A DNA stretch of 64,000 nucleotides, taken from contig NC_045150.1 of the NCBI RefSeq assembly GCF_008831285.2, positions 13,437,868 through 13,501,867 on the forward strand, in the 5' to 3' direction. This document shows, piece after piece, positions 21,849-33,528 of the stretch. Source of the DNA: Nymphaea colorata (lineage: Eukaryota > Streptophyta > Magnoliopsida > Nymphaeales > Nymphaeaceae). Made by a program: the position numbers and the translations under genes. Under the pieces are notes generated by a model. That model saw only the letters and a list, made by a program, of their open reading frames with translations, was not told the DNA's origin and did no database searches. The first letter of the stretch is position 1, and the number at the start of each line of letters is the position of its first letter.

Positions 21849-22228
21849 GTCGGATTTGATATTATATCCACTCACCACTTAATTTCATCTGTTAAATATA
21901 TAGAAAATTGAACCCATGACTCATATGACGTCGGATTTGATATTATAGCCACTCACCACTTAATTTCATTGTTAAATGTATAGAAAATTGAACCCATGAC
22001 TCATAGAATCAGTCAAGGCTCGCTTGATCAAGTGGGCTGAAGTTATTGGTCAGCTAAGTCAAATCAAGTTAATGACTTTAATTTGTTTAAGCCCAATTAG
22101 GTTGGCTGACTGATTGATGAATGACTCAGCACAGTCAACTATGTCACTACCAATTTACCAACTAAATCTTAAAGTTTTTCTATCATTGTCAATGTCACAA
22201 AAATTCTCTAGGGAAAAACTTAATTTGC
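21849..22228. repeat. Dispersed repeat copy 1, left part, with 81-bp tandem duplication
   Basis: GTCGGATTTGATATTATA occurs at 21849 and 21930 (period 81 bp). The stretch from about 21865 is similar to 30425-30740, including ATCAGTCAAGGCT and CACAGTCAAC. Copy 1 is then interrupted by LINE-like sequence before resuming at about 23410. Confidence 0.7.
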
Positions 22229-22439
22229 ATAAAAAAAAAGACAAACAGTAACGGTTTCTTACTAAGCCTCATCCATGCACCAGCTATAGTGGCTTCTGGT
22301 AGGGGGAGATGGAAGAACCTCCTGGCATGATGTTGGGGAAGCATAATATGGAGATTGCTTTACATGACCAATCGATCTGGTTTGTGATAGAGGGCTGTAG
22401 AACAGATGTGAGGGAAATGCCCACAGTTGAGGAATGAAA

Positions 22440-23133
22440 GGTTAGATGATCTTAGGTGATGGCGGATGAAGATTTCTACCCTTGGAGTGGCAAGATATCA
22501 ATGGTAAGCCTCATTTGTTTATTTCAAAAGATTCCTTTTGCAAGATCATCACCTCTTTCATTACTTCGTTGTTGCTACTTTGACTGGAGGAATGGGAAAG
22601 GGAAGACTGGATTACGGCTTCGTGTTGTCTTTCTTGCGATGACTCTTACAAGGGTTAGCAGACATCAAGTTCACGTCAATGGCCAAGAGGCTGTTCAATG
22701 TCAGGGCTTCATTTGAGGAAAGCATTTGTCTCATCACCTCACCCGGCAGGTGGTTTGTGGGCAGCCATCTGTTGATAGCAAACCACTGGACGCAATGAAT
22801 GCCACTAAATATTAGAAGCTCCAACCGTGTGTGCATATGGGTCAAGCTACCAAAAGTAATGGTAGAGCTCTGGTGAACCATGTCTATGACTTTATAGATT
22901 CCATTGGTGCAGCATTCATTGATGTGGATTCTTTCACTAGGGCAATCACCAGATATGGGTTTGCATGGACTAAAATAGAAATCCCCCTAAGGTTCAAACC
23001 GATTCCAAATATGAAACTAGAACTTGGAGACAATCGGGTTCTTCAACTCCCCATTAAGTATGAAATAGCAATGAAATACTGCAAGAAATGTGGTGTGACA
23101 AACCACTTTGATAACTCAGTGAAGAAAAAGTGA
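22440..23133 (+). pseudogene. LINE ORF1 fragment (DUF4283 / zinc-knuckle type)
   Basis: A 100-codon frame at 22831-23133 resembles the plant LINE ORF1 segment after DUF4283: IDSIGAAFIDVDSFTRAI, WTKIEIPLRFKPIP and a partial knuckle YCKKCGVTNHF. The upstream part (22456-22830) is out of frame and weaker. It sits between two halves of a repeat that are closer together in the second copy (30740-31050), consistent with insertion. Confidence 0.6.
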
Positions 23134-23409
23134 TGACCCAAATACAGTTGATGGACTGCAAGCCAATGCGTGGAGCATTGTAAAAATTACCAAGTGAAAG
23201 CAGAAACCTATCAACAAGCTCAAACAAATGTAACTACAAACAAATTTGAGATTTAATAGTGAACACTAGGTCAAAGGAAGGGAAGAGGAACTAAATAATC
23301 CCCTTCAAAATATGGAGCCCCAATAGAGATTAAGGAATTTGCAACCTTGGCCGAGAACCCAAGGAATCAAAGGAGAGTAACGAAACCCCCAGCTCTTCCT
23401 ACAAGCTAG

Positions 23410-24150
23410 CTGACATATTGACACGACACTGGCTGTGGGACCGCCAGATGTCGATACATATATGGCAGTTTCTCATTAAATATTCAAAGGATGTGTAGCC
23501 CACAATCTGTTGGGGGCAGGGACAGAGTCAAGTCTTTGGCACCACCAAGGATGGGACAAGGAAGGAGGTTCCTTCGTGATGACGTTCCCCCATCATCAAA
23601 ATCCATGCATAAAGTTTATTACTCCTAGAAATAAGGGGGAAAAAAGATGGGAGAACGATAAAGATGGGAGAACGATAGAAGGTGAGGGAGAAAGGAACAA
23701 GGAAAGAGACAAAAAGAAAAGAAAGGAGGGGAAAATAAAGGAGCAATGGATTATGGAAGTAGATGTGAAAATATAGGTTGAGAGCTGGACATGAATGAAT
23801 GGTAAAAGAAGACTGAAAAAAGGAGGACTTAGAAATTGAGAGAGGTGAAAAGAACATGGACAAGGGAATATGGAAAAAGAAAATGAGGGAAGAGACAAAA
23901 GTAGAAAAAGTTATGTAAAAGGATGGCAAAGGTGAGAGAAACGGATAAGGAAGGAGAGACAAAAAAAAAGAAAGGAAAGGAGCTGTAAAAGAGCAATGGA
24001 AGTAAAATGTAAAGGACAAGGCAAGAGGAGGAAATGGACGGATGAGAAAAGAAGACGGGAAAAAGAGAGACTTAGAAATTGAGAGAGGTGAAAGGAACAT
24101 GAGACACTAGAGCAAAAATGAAGAAGAAAATGGGGGAAGAGACACGAGAA
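23410..24150. repeat. Dispersed repeat copy 1, right part, purine-rich
   Basis: Similar to 31045-31830 (CACTGGCTGTGGGACCG, TCGATACATATATGGCAG and on). From about 23640 the plus strand is almost all G and A. A block with GAGAGAGGTGAAA recurs with a period near 242 bp. Long Ser/Phe/Leu-rich frames on the minus strand (23528-24174) are products of this composition, not genes. Confidence 0.75.
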
Positions 24151-24298
24151 GAGTGTTATAGTCGTATTCCCCAAAAGAATGCCTCAACAATAAAAGAGGC
24201 CAAACCAACATAAAACTGCTCAAAATCGGAATCACCGGGCAGCAAACATAAGATCAAATTTCCAACACCAATATTGCAGCAATATATGCCAAGATATA

Positions 24299-24826
24299 TG
24301 TTAAATAATACAGAAAACAAGAGACACCAATTTACGTGGAAAAACTCCGAATAATGAGGTAAAAAACCACAGGCAAGAGTGACTTTCTATATATCAAGAA
24401 AGGGAGCCAAATACACCAGCAACAGTATCCCTACTGTTTTAATAAAAGCAGTGAACTCAAGAGAACAATAATACTCTCTTATACGAATGAAAGAAAGAAC
24501 CCCAAAGATTCAAGAAAAAAATCACCCAATGAAGACTCCCTTCATTTTCTCTTTCTTCTTTGTCTTTTCTCTCTCTTCTTGGCGTGCCAATCAACCCACG
24601 TGCCCTGCTGCGATTTCTCTTTCTTCTCTTTCTTGCCTTCCTCTTCTCCTTTTCCTCTTTGAGCAGCCACAAGAAGCTTCCCATTTTTTTTTTTCCCCAA
24701 AAGAAACCCATGAGAGAGAGAGATGTGAGAAAGATTGGGGGTACCATTGGGTGCCCTGCCCTTTTCCTCTGCCCGTCACTTAAGTGACGGGATGGATCGG
24801 GTCTTGAGGCTGGACCCGATCCAACA
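24299..24826 (-). repeat. 3' LTR of a Tork-like Copia element
   Basis: The right end is clear: ...GATCCAACA at 24826 is followed by the complement of a polypurine tract (ACTCCCCCTCTAG). The left end is uncertain: TGTTAAATAATACAG at 24299 resembles the LTR at 36708, but TGTTATAGTCG at 24154 is possible. It contains a pyrimidine-rich block (24535-24665) that produces chance open frames on both strands. Confidence 0.65.
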
Positions 24827-24877
24827 AACTCCCCCTCTAGCCTCAAGAGAGGGATCATACCTGCAAAATGAACAAAA

Positions 24878-26640
24878 TTAATATACTACCTTAAAGGTAG
24901 TCATCCCAACTAAGTCTCTACACATGTCATGTTTCTCTTTAGGTAGAGACTTCGTCATCATATCTGCAGGATTCTTCTCTGTATGTATCTTCTCTAACTG
25001 AATCAGTTTTTGCTCAAGCACATCACGAATCCAATGATATCTGACATCAATGTGCTTGGTCCTTGAGTGGAACGCTGAATTCTTCACCAAATGTATAGCA
25101 CTTTGGCTATCACAATGCAACACATAAGTCTTCTGGCTAAGATCTATATCATGAAGAAAACTCTTTATCCACAACAACTCTTTACAAGCTTCAGTTGCTG
25201 CAATATATTCTGCCTCTGTGGTGGAAAGAGCAACACACTTCTGCAATTTGGACTGCCATGATACTGCTCCCTGTAAAAGTAAAGACGTAACTAGAAAGAA
25301 ACTTCTTAGAGTTCAAATCACTTGCCATATCTGCATCAACAAATCCTTGTATCTCTGGGTTAGATTTATTAAAACATAAACAGTAATTGGAAGTACTTTT
25401 CAGATACCTTAGGATTCACTTCACTGCTACCCAAAGCTCCTTGCTTGGATTTGACAAGAACCTGCTAACTACACCTACTGCATACGCCAAGTCTGGGCGC
25501 GTGCAAACTATAGCATACATGAGACTCCCTACTGCGGAGGCAAATGGTACCTTCTCCATTCTTTCTTTCTCATCTGCTGATGATGGACATTGCTCATTAT
25601 CCAATTTAAAATGTGCTGTTAAAGGTGTACTTACTGTTTTAGCATCTTTCATGCTGAACTTGTTAAGCACCTTCTCAATGTATTTCTCTTGTGATAACTA
25701 CAACTTCTTGGCCTTCCTATCACGAACAATCATCCTGCCTAACAATTGTTGTGCTGGCCCTAAGTCTTTCATATTGCCCATATCCTTATTCAATTGGGTA
25801 ATTAATTGACAATCTTGTCCAACAATAAGCATGTCATCTACATATAATAACAAAATAATGAAGTTACCTGATGAGAACTCTCTGATGTAGACACAATGAT
25901 ATACGACTGACCTGCGATACTTTTGATTTATCATAAATGCATCAAATTTCTTGTACCACTGTCTTGGTGCTTGTTTAAGTCCATACAAGCTCTTCTTTAA
26001 CTTACAAACCATGTTTTTCTTCTTGACAACACAAAACCTTCTGGTGTGTCATGTAGATTTCTTTCTCTAGATCTCCTTGAAGAAAAGCAGTTTTCACATC
26101 TAACTGCTCCAACTCCAAGTTTAGACAAGCCACCAAACCAAGTATTACCCTGATAGATGACATTTTAACAACAGGAGAAAAAAATTCATTAAAATCACTA
26201 CCTCTTTCCTGCTTGAAACCTTTCACCACTAACCGAGCTTTGTATCTCAACTTGCCTTGACCTTCATTTTTAAGCTTGTAGATCCACTTGTTCTGCAACA
26301 CTTTCATACCTTTTGGTAGCTTTACCAAACCAAAAGTGTGATTCTTATACAAAGAATTAATCTTTTCCTGCATAGCTTTAATCCATTCATTTTTATGCAC
26401 ATCATCTAGCACCTCAGCATAGCATTCTGGCTCTCTACTATCTGTAAACATAATATATTCATCAGTAGAATATCTAGTAGATGGTATACATGTTCTTTTA
26501 CCTCTTCCCATTGCTCTTCAATTGGTTTTAAATGAGGAGGAAGTTTCCCCTCAAACTCATGCTCATGATCAGTTTGAGTCTCCATAGGGCTGCCATCTGT
26601 ATACTGCTCACCTGCCACTCTTTCCTCTCCTCTACATTTT
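24878..26640 (-). pseudogene. Copia reverse transcriptase and RNase H, 5' truncated
   Basis: Minus frames in order: RT fingers and palm 26511-26002 (NKWIYKLKNEGQGK, ARLVVKGFKQERGSDF, QLDVKTAFLQGDLEKEIYM); 26012-25698 ([31 protein letters not shown]); 25670-25416 (VGSLMYAIVCTRPDLAYAV); RNase H 25246-24878 (LSTTEAEYIAATEACKEL, HCDSQSAIHLVKN, SRTKHIDVRYHWI, ADMMTKSLP). YVDD and the RNase H motifs are present, but several frameshifts divide the chain. Integrase and gag are missing: the element stops at about 26640 against another Copia element on the other strand. Confidence 0.9.
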
Positions 26641-26651
26641 CATCAGTCTCA

Positions 26652-27890
26652 CCCTGTTTGGGATATTAGGCAACTTGATGTCCAGAATGCCTTTTTACAT
26701 GGAGAGCTCAAAGAAACCGTTTATGATGAGCAGCCACAAGGTTTTGAATATCCTACCAAACCAAATCATGTATGCAGACTTCATAAAGCTCTCTACGGAC
26801 TTCAGCAAGCTCCAAGGCATGGTATGATAAGTTCGGATTTTTTCTACTCTCCAAAGGTTTCTTTTGCAGCATTTCTGATTCTTCTCTCTATATTTGCCAT
26901 CATAAAAAAGGCACCATCATTCTATTGTTGTACATGGATGACATCATCTTGACTGGAAGCAATAATTCTTTCATTCAAGAATTTATCAATGAACTTAATC
27001 ATGAGTTTTTGATGAAGGATTTAGGAAGTTTACATCACTTCCTTGGTATTGAAGTTCTCAAAACGCCTCAAGGTCTTTTCCTTAATCAAAAGAGATATGC
27101 ATACAGCCTCTTGAAACGTGCCAATTTAATAGCTTGTAAACCTGTGTAACACCTCTTGTTCAACATTTTCGGTCGCCTTCTAAAGATCCATTATTTGCCA
27201 ATCCTACACTCTATCGCAGCTTGGTAGGTGGACTTCAATATCCCACGTTCACACATCCTGATATCACCTATAGTGTGAACTATGTCAGCCAATATATGCA
27301 GCAGCCTACTCAAAGTCAATTTATGCTTGTTAAAAGAATACTTCGATATGTTCATGGGACCATTGGACTAGGCTGTATACTTCACCTCAGTCAGTTTTTC
27401 GCTTGCATGCCTATTCTGATTCTGATTGGGCTGGGTGTCAAGAAACACGGCGATCCATAACAGGTTTTTGTACGTTCATTGGCACAAATACTATCTCCTG
27501 GACAACTAAAAAACAATCAATTGTGGCTTGCTCTACAACTGAAGCTGAATATAGATCAATGGCCTCTGCAGCAGCCAAGCTAACATGGCTTTCATTCATA
27601 CTCAAAGATATCGGTATTCATATTACCGACCCCCCGCAGCTATACTGTGACAATATGTTTGCTTTAAAAGTCAGCATTAAACCAGTGTTTCATTCACGAA
27701 TGAAACACATTGCCATTGATTATGATTTTTTACGAGAGAAAGTGGCGTTGGGGACCTTAGTTACTCATTATGTCCCCTCATCTCAACAGGTTGCTGATAT
27801 TTTTACAAAAGCCTTGTCCAAATCCTCTACCGAACATCTCAGAGGCAAACTGGGTGTTGTTTACCCACCACCCAGTTTGAGGGGGCATGA
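26652..27890 (+). pseudogene. Copia reverse transcriptase and RNase H, 5' truncated
   Basis: It begins in the RT palm ([30 protein letters not shown]). A shift near 26820 is followed by [13 protein letters not shown] (26919), MKDLGSLHHFLGIEVL and VGGLQYPTFTHPDITYSV. RNase H (27403-27912) has YSDSDWAGCQETRRSITGFC, STTEAEYRSMAS, YCDNMFALKV, HIAIDYDFLREK and ADIFTKALS. A polypurine tract (TTGAGGGGGCA, 27877-27887) ends the coding part. It is head-to-head with the minus-strand Copia at 24878-26640. Confidence 0.9.
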
Positions 27891-28320
27891 TAAGAGTAAA
27901 TCAGCAAGATGAGAATTTGGAGATATCCAAATTTCTTGTCTGCTGAAAATCAAGGAGGTCGCTGAAGATACTAAGGAAGAGAACGTATTTAATGAAAAGG
28001 CAAAAATCAAGGAAACTGTTGAGGAAGTCGTTGAGGATGAAACGCAGGGTAACCAAAATAATGGAAAGCCAAAAATCAAGGAAGATGATGAGGAAGACGT
28101 TGAGGATAAAAACGTAATCAATGAAAAGGAAAATTGAGGGAGACTTTGAGGAAACTGAAATCACAAAATCATGGCAGTTATGACCTTCATTCATCCACTC
28201 CAAAAATCGTGGATATTGTAAATCTTCTTTTTCTGTATATATATGCTTGTAACAATTAGTGAAAAACACAACGTGAGAAATATCCTTTTTCATAGTGCTC
28301 TCAATTTCTCACGAGGGACA
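27888..28320 (+). repeat. 3' LTR of the plus-strand Copia, with internal ~63-bp repeats
   Basis: It starts TGATAAGAG right after the polypurine tract and ends probably at ACGAGGGACA. Three and a half units beginning AAAATCAAGGA or AAAATCAAGGAA occur between 27950 and 28145. They keep one frame open (27911-28137) for an acidic Lys/Glu peptide (KIKEVAEDTKEEN, KIKETVEEVVEDE, KIKEDDEEDVEDK) that has no ATG. Confidence 0.6.
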
Positions 28321-28329
28321 TCTCATGCA

Positions 28330-29290
28330 CCTTGAATGGAGCGATTTTGGAGTTTGTTGAGTTCATGTTCATGTCAACCTTCTGCTCGAATTCATTTTGG
28401 ATAGATTGGAGATGCAACACATCCTTTCTTTTTTCTCAGCAAAAAATTATAGGGACATTTGTGAATGCTACTATTGGGGACATGACACCCAAGCCCAATA
28501 GTCTTGGGATAGAAATCAGATTTATGGCCCTTTCTGTTTCAAATTCCTGATTAACATCTCAATAACTACTATGAATAAGTAGGGTGATAGTGGATCACCA
28601 TGGCAATTGACCTCTATGGCAATTGAAGAAATTGCCTTCTCTGCCATCAATGATCACCACTTGAGAAGCAGTGGAGATCCAAGTATGAATCAATTCAACT
28701 GTGATAAAATTCTAGTCGTCTTAGTGCTTGCATAGGAACTGCCAATTTGTCCTATAATACACATTCAAGACGTCAAGTTTCAACAAGATCGACGCCCTAT
28801 GGTGTATATCCAGGCTGTTTACTAGCTATGGAGAAGCAACATCTTGTCTTGAAACCATCCAGAGGAAAGGAAAGCTCCTTGCCCGGCACCTAGAACCTTA
28901 ACCAAAACATTTCTCATTCTCACAATGATTTTTTATCATGAATTTGTATGAGCAATTGCACAAGACAATTGGCCAAAACTCTTGAATGTCCATATCACCC
29001 GAGTATTTTGAGAGAAGTATAGCATGTGTCATGTTTACCTTTCCAACCAGTTTCCTGAATGAAAAAAATCAAGAACTGTCACCATGACACCTTTCACATT
29101 ATGTTTAGTAAAAACATTCCACCTAGAAACCATCCAGACCTGGAGCATTATCCGATGCAGATGTAAAAGCAGGTGGTTGAACCTCCTCAGGTGACTAGCC
29201 TCAAGAGCATGGATTTCTTCTCCGATGTAACTGTTCAAACATCAACCAAGTCCTCAAATAGGATCCCATCCAAAGAATCAATAATGAAAA
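28330..29290 (-). pseudogene. LINE reverse-transcriptase fragment
   Basis: A broken minus frame matches LINE RT fingers: SASDNAPGLDGF (29165), TVLDFFHSGNWLER (29085), VNMTHAI.LLSKY, then further to the left the same palm/thumb stretch as at 20550-20800. Stops and shifts are frequent. This is a second, independent LINE relic of the same family as the one split by hAT. Confidence 0.7.
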
Positions 29291-29299
29291 AGTTTGTGA

Positions 29300-29935
29300 A
29301 GTAACTAGTACATGTCTTTCAACAATGAAACAGTTTGTGAAGCAACTAGGACATGCTTTTATGATCAATAAATTATGCTCATGATAAACCGTTTACTTCA
29401 TTTTAATTTGCATGATTTTGAAAAAAAAAATTGATGTTTCTGTCTCCTTGGGTGGGCCAACTAGTTTTAGCTTTCTACTTCCAAAAAGGAACTCTGATTG
29501 TAAACACTATTCCAGATCCTGCCGGAGCATCCACTTCTGCCAGAATACAAATGATTCTATATTGAATATTTCCAAAAAATATTTTTGTTTCACTACGTGA
29601 GCTTTTTTCTGGTAGCCTCAAGCTTTATTAACAGACTAATCATGTTGCATCTAGAAGCCTCTTGCAACAGGTTGGTCTCAAAAAGATTGTGAGACACTCT
29701 TCATTAACTTGCTCTACATGCTAGAATGGCTTTTATACAACAAGAATCAGGAAAGGAAAATTTATTACATAGTTAGCCAATTAGGTTGTAGCTTCCGAAA
29801 GGCTCCGAAGAAATATTTGTGCAACTCAGAGTGAAGAGCCCACCTCAAAGTGAAGGGCCCACCAGTAACATGTTTAATGATGTTAAAAGAATGAAACAGA
29901 AATTTCAATTTAAGACACCTCACTTCAAATTGATG
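29300..29935. other. Non-coding stretch, nothing recognised
   Basis: Contains a short near-duplicate (GAAGTAACTAGTACATG / GAAGCAACTAGGACATG at about 29298-29353). No gene is supported. Confidence 0.4.
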
Positions 29936-29939
29936 CATG

Positions 29940-30312
29940 AGGATCTGTCACACCCAGTTTGGGCTTGTTCTCTGCCAAAGCCTTCTTGAACATATCTGCT
30001 AGTTGAAGATGAGTTGGTACATATACCGGTTGTATTACCTTTGCCTCAATTGGTTGTCTTACAATCAATATCGACATGCTTAGCTCTTCTATGCATTACT
30101 TGATTTTCGGTTATCTAAAGAGCAACAAACTTGTTATCGCATTACAAGAGACAAGGCCAGCTCAGATTTACTTCGAATCTATCAATAGGGCTTTTAACTA
30201 CACCAATTCAGAAGATATGTTTGCCAAGGCCTTATACTCAGCTTCGGCCAAAGATCTTGACACAAGGCTCTGTTTCTTGGTTTCCATGAAGCCAAGGTCC
30301 CTGCTAAATAGA
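29940..30312 (-). pseudogene. Copia RNase H fragment
   Basis: The minus strand reads METKKQSLVSRSLAEAEYKA, then AKHVDIDCKTT-like and LQLADMFKKALAE across frame breaks, i.e. the end of a Copia polyprotein. The plus-strand 79-codon frame at 30076-30315 is its shadow. No LTR is recognised next to it. Confidence 0.7.
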
Positions 30313-30424
30313 TGAAGTAGTCTATGATCGAGCAGGCTGTATCTCTACATACACCCCATCCCGATAACTGAAATCGGATCAGCTTGAATTTGTCATTTGC
30401 TGGAAAGAAAAGACCTAGGCTCTT

Positions 30425-31835
30425 GGTGGCTGATTATAGCCACTCGCCACTTAATTTTCATCCGTTAAATATGTAGAAAATATTGAACATATGGCTCTCC
30501 TGAATCAGTCAAGGCTAGCTCAGTCAAGTGGACAGAAGCTGCTGGTCGGCTAAGTCAAGTCAAGTTAATGACGTGAATTTGTAGGCCCAATTAGGTTGAT
30601 TGATCAGGAGTTGACGGATGACTGAGCACAGTCAACCACATCACTACCAATTCACCAACTAAATCTTAGCTATTTATGTCATTATCAATGTAAAGAAAGT
30701 TCTCTAGAGAAAAAATTAATTTGCTGGTAGTTTCAAATATAGTTTTCAAGTAATTATCTTTTAAAAAGCAAAATGGTTAGCTTATACTGATTTAAGAACA
30801 TGGGTGGGGCCACATTATGTGTTGAGCAATTGCTCTCGCCAACCTATAAAATTTGTTTAAATTACTGTTTTTACATATGAGTGTGCCATGACTGGAATTT
30901 TATCCACTGTTTAAGAATTAACAAAATTGAGAGATCAAGTTCTGTGGCTGAGAGAAATTACTGTGCCGAAAGCAGTTAGCGACCCGACCTGCTACATGTC
31001 ATGACTGCCGCTGAGAATGGTCTCTTTTCTCCTCCCATTGGTTGCCATATCGACCACGACACTGGCTGTGGGACCGCGGGATGTCGATACATATATGGCA
31101 GTTTCTCATTAAATATTCAAAGGATGTGTGGCCCACAATTTGTTGGGGGAAGGAACAGAGTCAAGTCTTCGGCACCACCAAGGACGGGCCAAGGAAGGAT
31201 GTTCCTTCTTGATGACGTAGCTCTCTTCATCGAGATCCAAGCGTAAAGTTGATCACTCCTAGAAATAAGAAGGAAGAAAAATGGGAAGAAGACAGAAGGT
31301 GAGAGAGAAAGGAATAAGGAAAGAGACAAAAACAAAAAGAAAAGAGGGAAAAATAAAGGAGCAAGGGATTATGGAATTAGATGCGAAAAGTATAGGTTGA
31401 GAGCTGGAAATGAATGGACCATAAAAGAAGACCAAAAAAAGGAGGGCTCAGAAGTTGAGAGAGGTGAGAGGAACATGGTCAAGGGAATACAGAAAAAGAA
31501 AATGGGGGAAGAGACAAAAGAAGAAAAAAATAGGTAAAAAGATGGCATAAGATGAGAGAAACGGATAAGGAAGGAGGAAGAAAGAAAACGAAAGGAATGG
31601 ATGTAAAAATGCACACGACAAGGCGAGAGGAGGAAATGAATGGATGAGAAAAGAAGACGGAAAAAGAGAGACTTAGCAATTGAGAGAGGTGAAAGGAACA
31701 TGAAAGGCTAAAGAGGAAAAAATAAAGAAGAAAATGGGGAAGAGACACAAGAAGAGAAAGATAGATAAAAAGAAGACAGAAGGTGAGAGGGAAAGGGATA
31801 AGGAAGGCAGAGAAAAAGGAAGGAGGTGAAACCTT
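30425..31835. repeat. Dispersed repeat copy 2, purine-rich right half
   Basis: Left part (30425-30740) pairs with 21865-22228 and right part (31045-31835) with 23410-24150. Between them lie about 310 bp, versus about 1.2 kb in copy 1. The right half is strongly purine-biased on plus from 31260, with a repeated GAGAGAGGTGA block about 226 bp apart. I see no coding capacity; it may be a non-autonomous retroelement. Confidence 0.7.
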
Positions 31836-31900
31836 ATTCGCGAGACTGTTCCATGGAGTTCTACTTTCTTGAAAATTTGCATATTTTTGGTGTTTTAGAT

Positions 31901-32221
31901 CATTGTCACAAAAAACATGTATGGGTATACGGTGAGAAATTTCTTTAGTATAATACGGTAAAGTTGTATATCTCGGGAATAAAACAACAAAATCTCGGTA
32001 AATTTTAAAAAATTTTAAAACTTTTAATAAATCTTAAAAATTACAAAAAAATCATAAAAAATATGAAAAAACGCAAAAAATAATACGCTTTTTTTACACG
32101 TTTTTTTTTTATTTTCTGATGTTTTTTAAAAAAAGACGCATTTTGTATGGGTATTGTACGTCTTACTATATTTTGCCGTATTATACGCATCTTTTTCCAA
32201 TAAGACACATTTTTTGTGATA
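31901..32221. mobile_element. 321-bp Mutator-like MITE with 11-bp target duplication
   Basis: Perfect direct repeats GTGTTTTAGAT flank it (31890-31900 and 32222-32232). The ends are imperfect inverted repeats (TGTCACAAAAAACATGT at left, TATCACAAAAAATGTGT on the complement at right). The inside is AT-rich with ATACG/CGTAT words and no coding frame. Length and duplication size fit a non-autonomous Mutator-like element. Confidence 0.8.
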
Positions 32222-32232
32222 GTGTTTTAGAT

Positions 32233-33310
32233 TAGATGGCCTTCAATAGTACAAGCCAACTGACTTTGCATACGTGGCTTATTGTATAATTATTTCCAAT
32301 TATCATTATCCTCAATTATTTATGGTGTCATTTAGATGACTGGATTGATGAAGCTGTTATCCAGCAGGATGAATTGGATCCACATGTTGATTAAACTGAT
32401 TCTCCTCTTCAGGTACTTCTTTGTTATTTTTTCCTCCTGCAAGTGACCTTCGTGTCATAATCACGTGTCTGCACAGAGTTGTTGAATTCTCCTACTTGAT
32501 CTAGAAACAAATCCATTCCATTTGATCCAGTTTGTGCGCATTGGCCTAATTTTCTTTGTATGGTAAGCTCCTTGATGAATTTCTTCATTTTTATTGACAA
32601 GAGAGATTAGATTCTCAACAAGCGAACAAAGGGAGGATCCTCTTGTATGTGCCTCTTGCTGGTGGTGCTTGCCATTGTCACATTTGTTTTTCATTCAGTG
32701 GGCATAGAATTTGTGTTGGCCATAAAAGGAGCTAACAACTAAGCATCTTTATAATGGTTAGGCAAAGGAATCGAAAAGGAACTTGGCTCAGGTAATTAGA
32801 TCCGAATTCCGTGTACTTGAGAACCACCATATTACTAATGCTGATGAGAAGGACTGGTGGTGCACGGAAAATGGTTGACGTCCCACTGCACCATGTACTG
32901 CGTTAGTCGATCAAAAATGGTGGAGCAGTAAAGGCGTGCTTCTTTAGGATTTGCTTTTTTTCTTTTTCTTTTTTTCATCCTTACATCCACAAGATTTATT
33001 TGACTTGTGTCTACATATTGCAATGGTTCATGCATTTCAATGCATTGCATCACATCAGGTAACTGTGATTATAAAGCATATAAGTGGCGCCTTTTTTTTT
33101 TACCATGGACAGAATGGTAAGTGATGTGCATATTTCTTTGCAAAGGCAGAATAAATGTGCTTCCACGTATATGGAACATATATTATATTCTTGGTCCACA
33201 TTTCGGACCACATGCAGCTATAATTCTCTTCTTAATAATCAACCAAAAATGTGAATCGCTCGTTCTTGCTTTTCCTTCACGGCCTTACCACCGCAATCGT
33301 GGACACATAG
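32233..33310. other. Non-coding with two short exon-like pieces, unidentified
   Basis: 32334-32413 reads DWIDEAVIQQDELDPHVD, then a stop and TDSPLQ before a GTAC donor. 32758-32878 reads AKESKRNLAQVIRSEF and then ENHHITNADEKDWWCTENG. Both look protein-like in composition and may be exons of one decayed gene that I cannot name. The rest, up to the TIR gene promoter, is featureless. Confidence 0.3.
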
Positions 33311-33317
33311 CCACTTC

Positions 33318-33325
33318 TATAAAAG
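33318..33325 (+). promoter_or_regulatory. Candidate TATA box of the TIR gene
   Basis: TATAAAAG lies 204 bp upstream of the TIR start codon. Transcription would begin near 33350, giving a leader of about 180 nt. Confidence 0.5.
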
Positions 33326-33528
33326 TGATAGACTCTCCGTTCGTCTCATTGGGAACACAGCCCTCAGCTCTGAAGTCTGAACACTTCCAACGATGAAAGC
33401 AAGAAACCTTCTCCTTGCCCTTAGCTTCCGACGGCTGCAACACCCGATTTTCTCTTTCTGATCAGTTGTGGCACGCTTTCTCATTGTTTTTTTTTGGAAC
33501 ATTCTAATCTATTTCTCAATTAGTCGCA

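Noticed and set aside
23528-24174. Long Ser/Phe/Leu-rich frames on the minus strand (up to 190 codons)
   Set aside because: They arise from a purine-rich tract on plus; all three phases are open and no domain is seen. The same holds at 31117-31882.
24457-24858. 133-codon minus frame and overlapping plus frames
   Set aside because: They lie within the Copia LTR; pyrimidine-rich composition explains the open phases.
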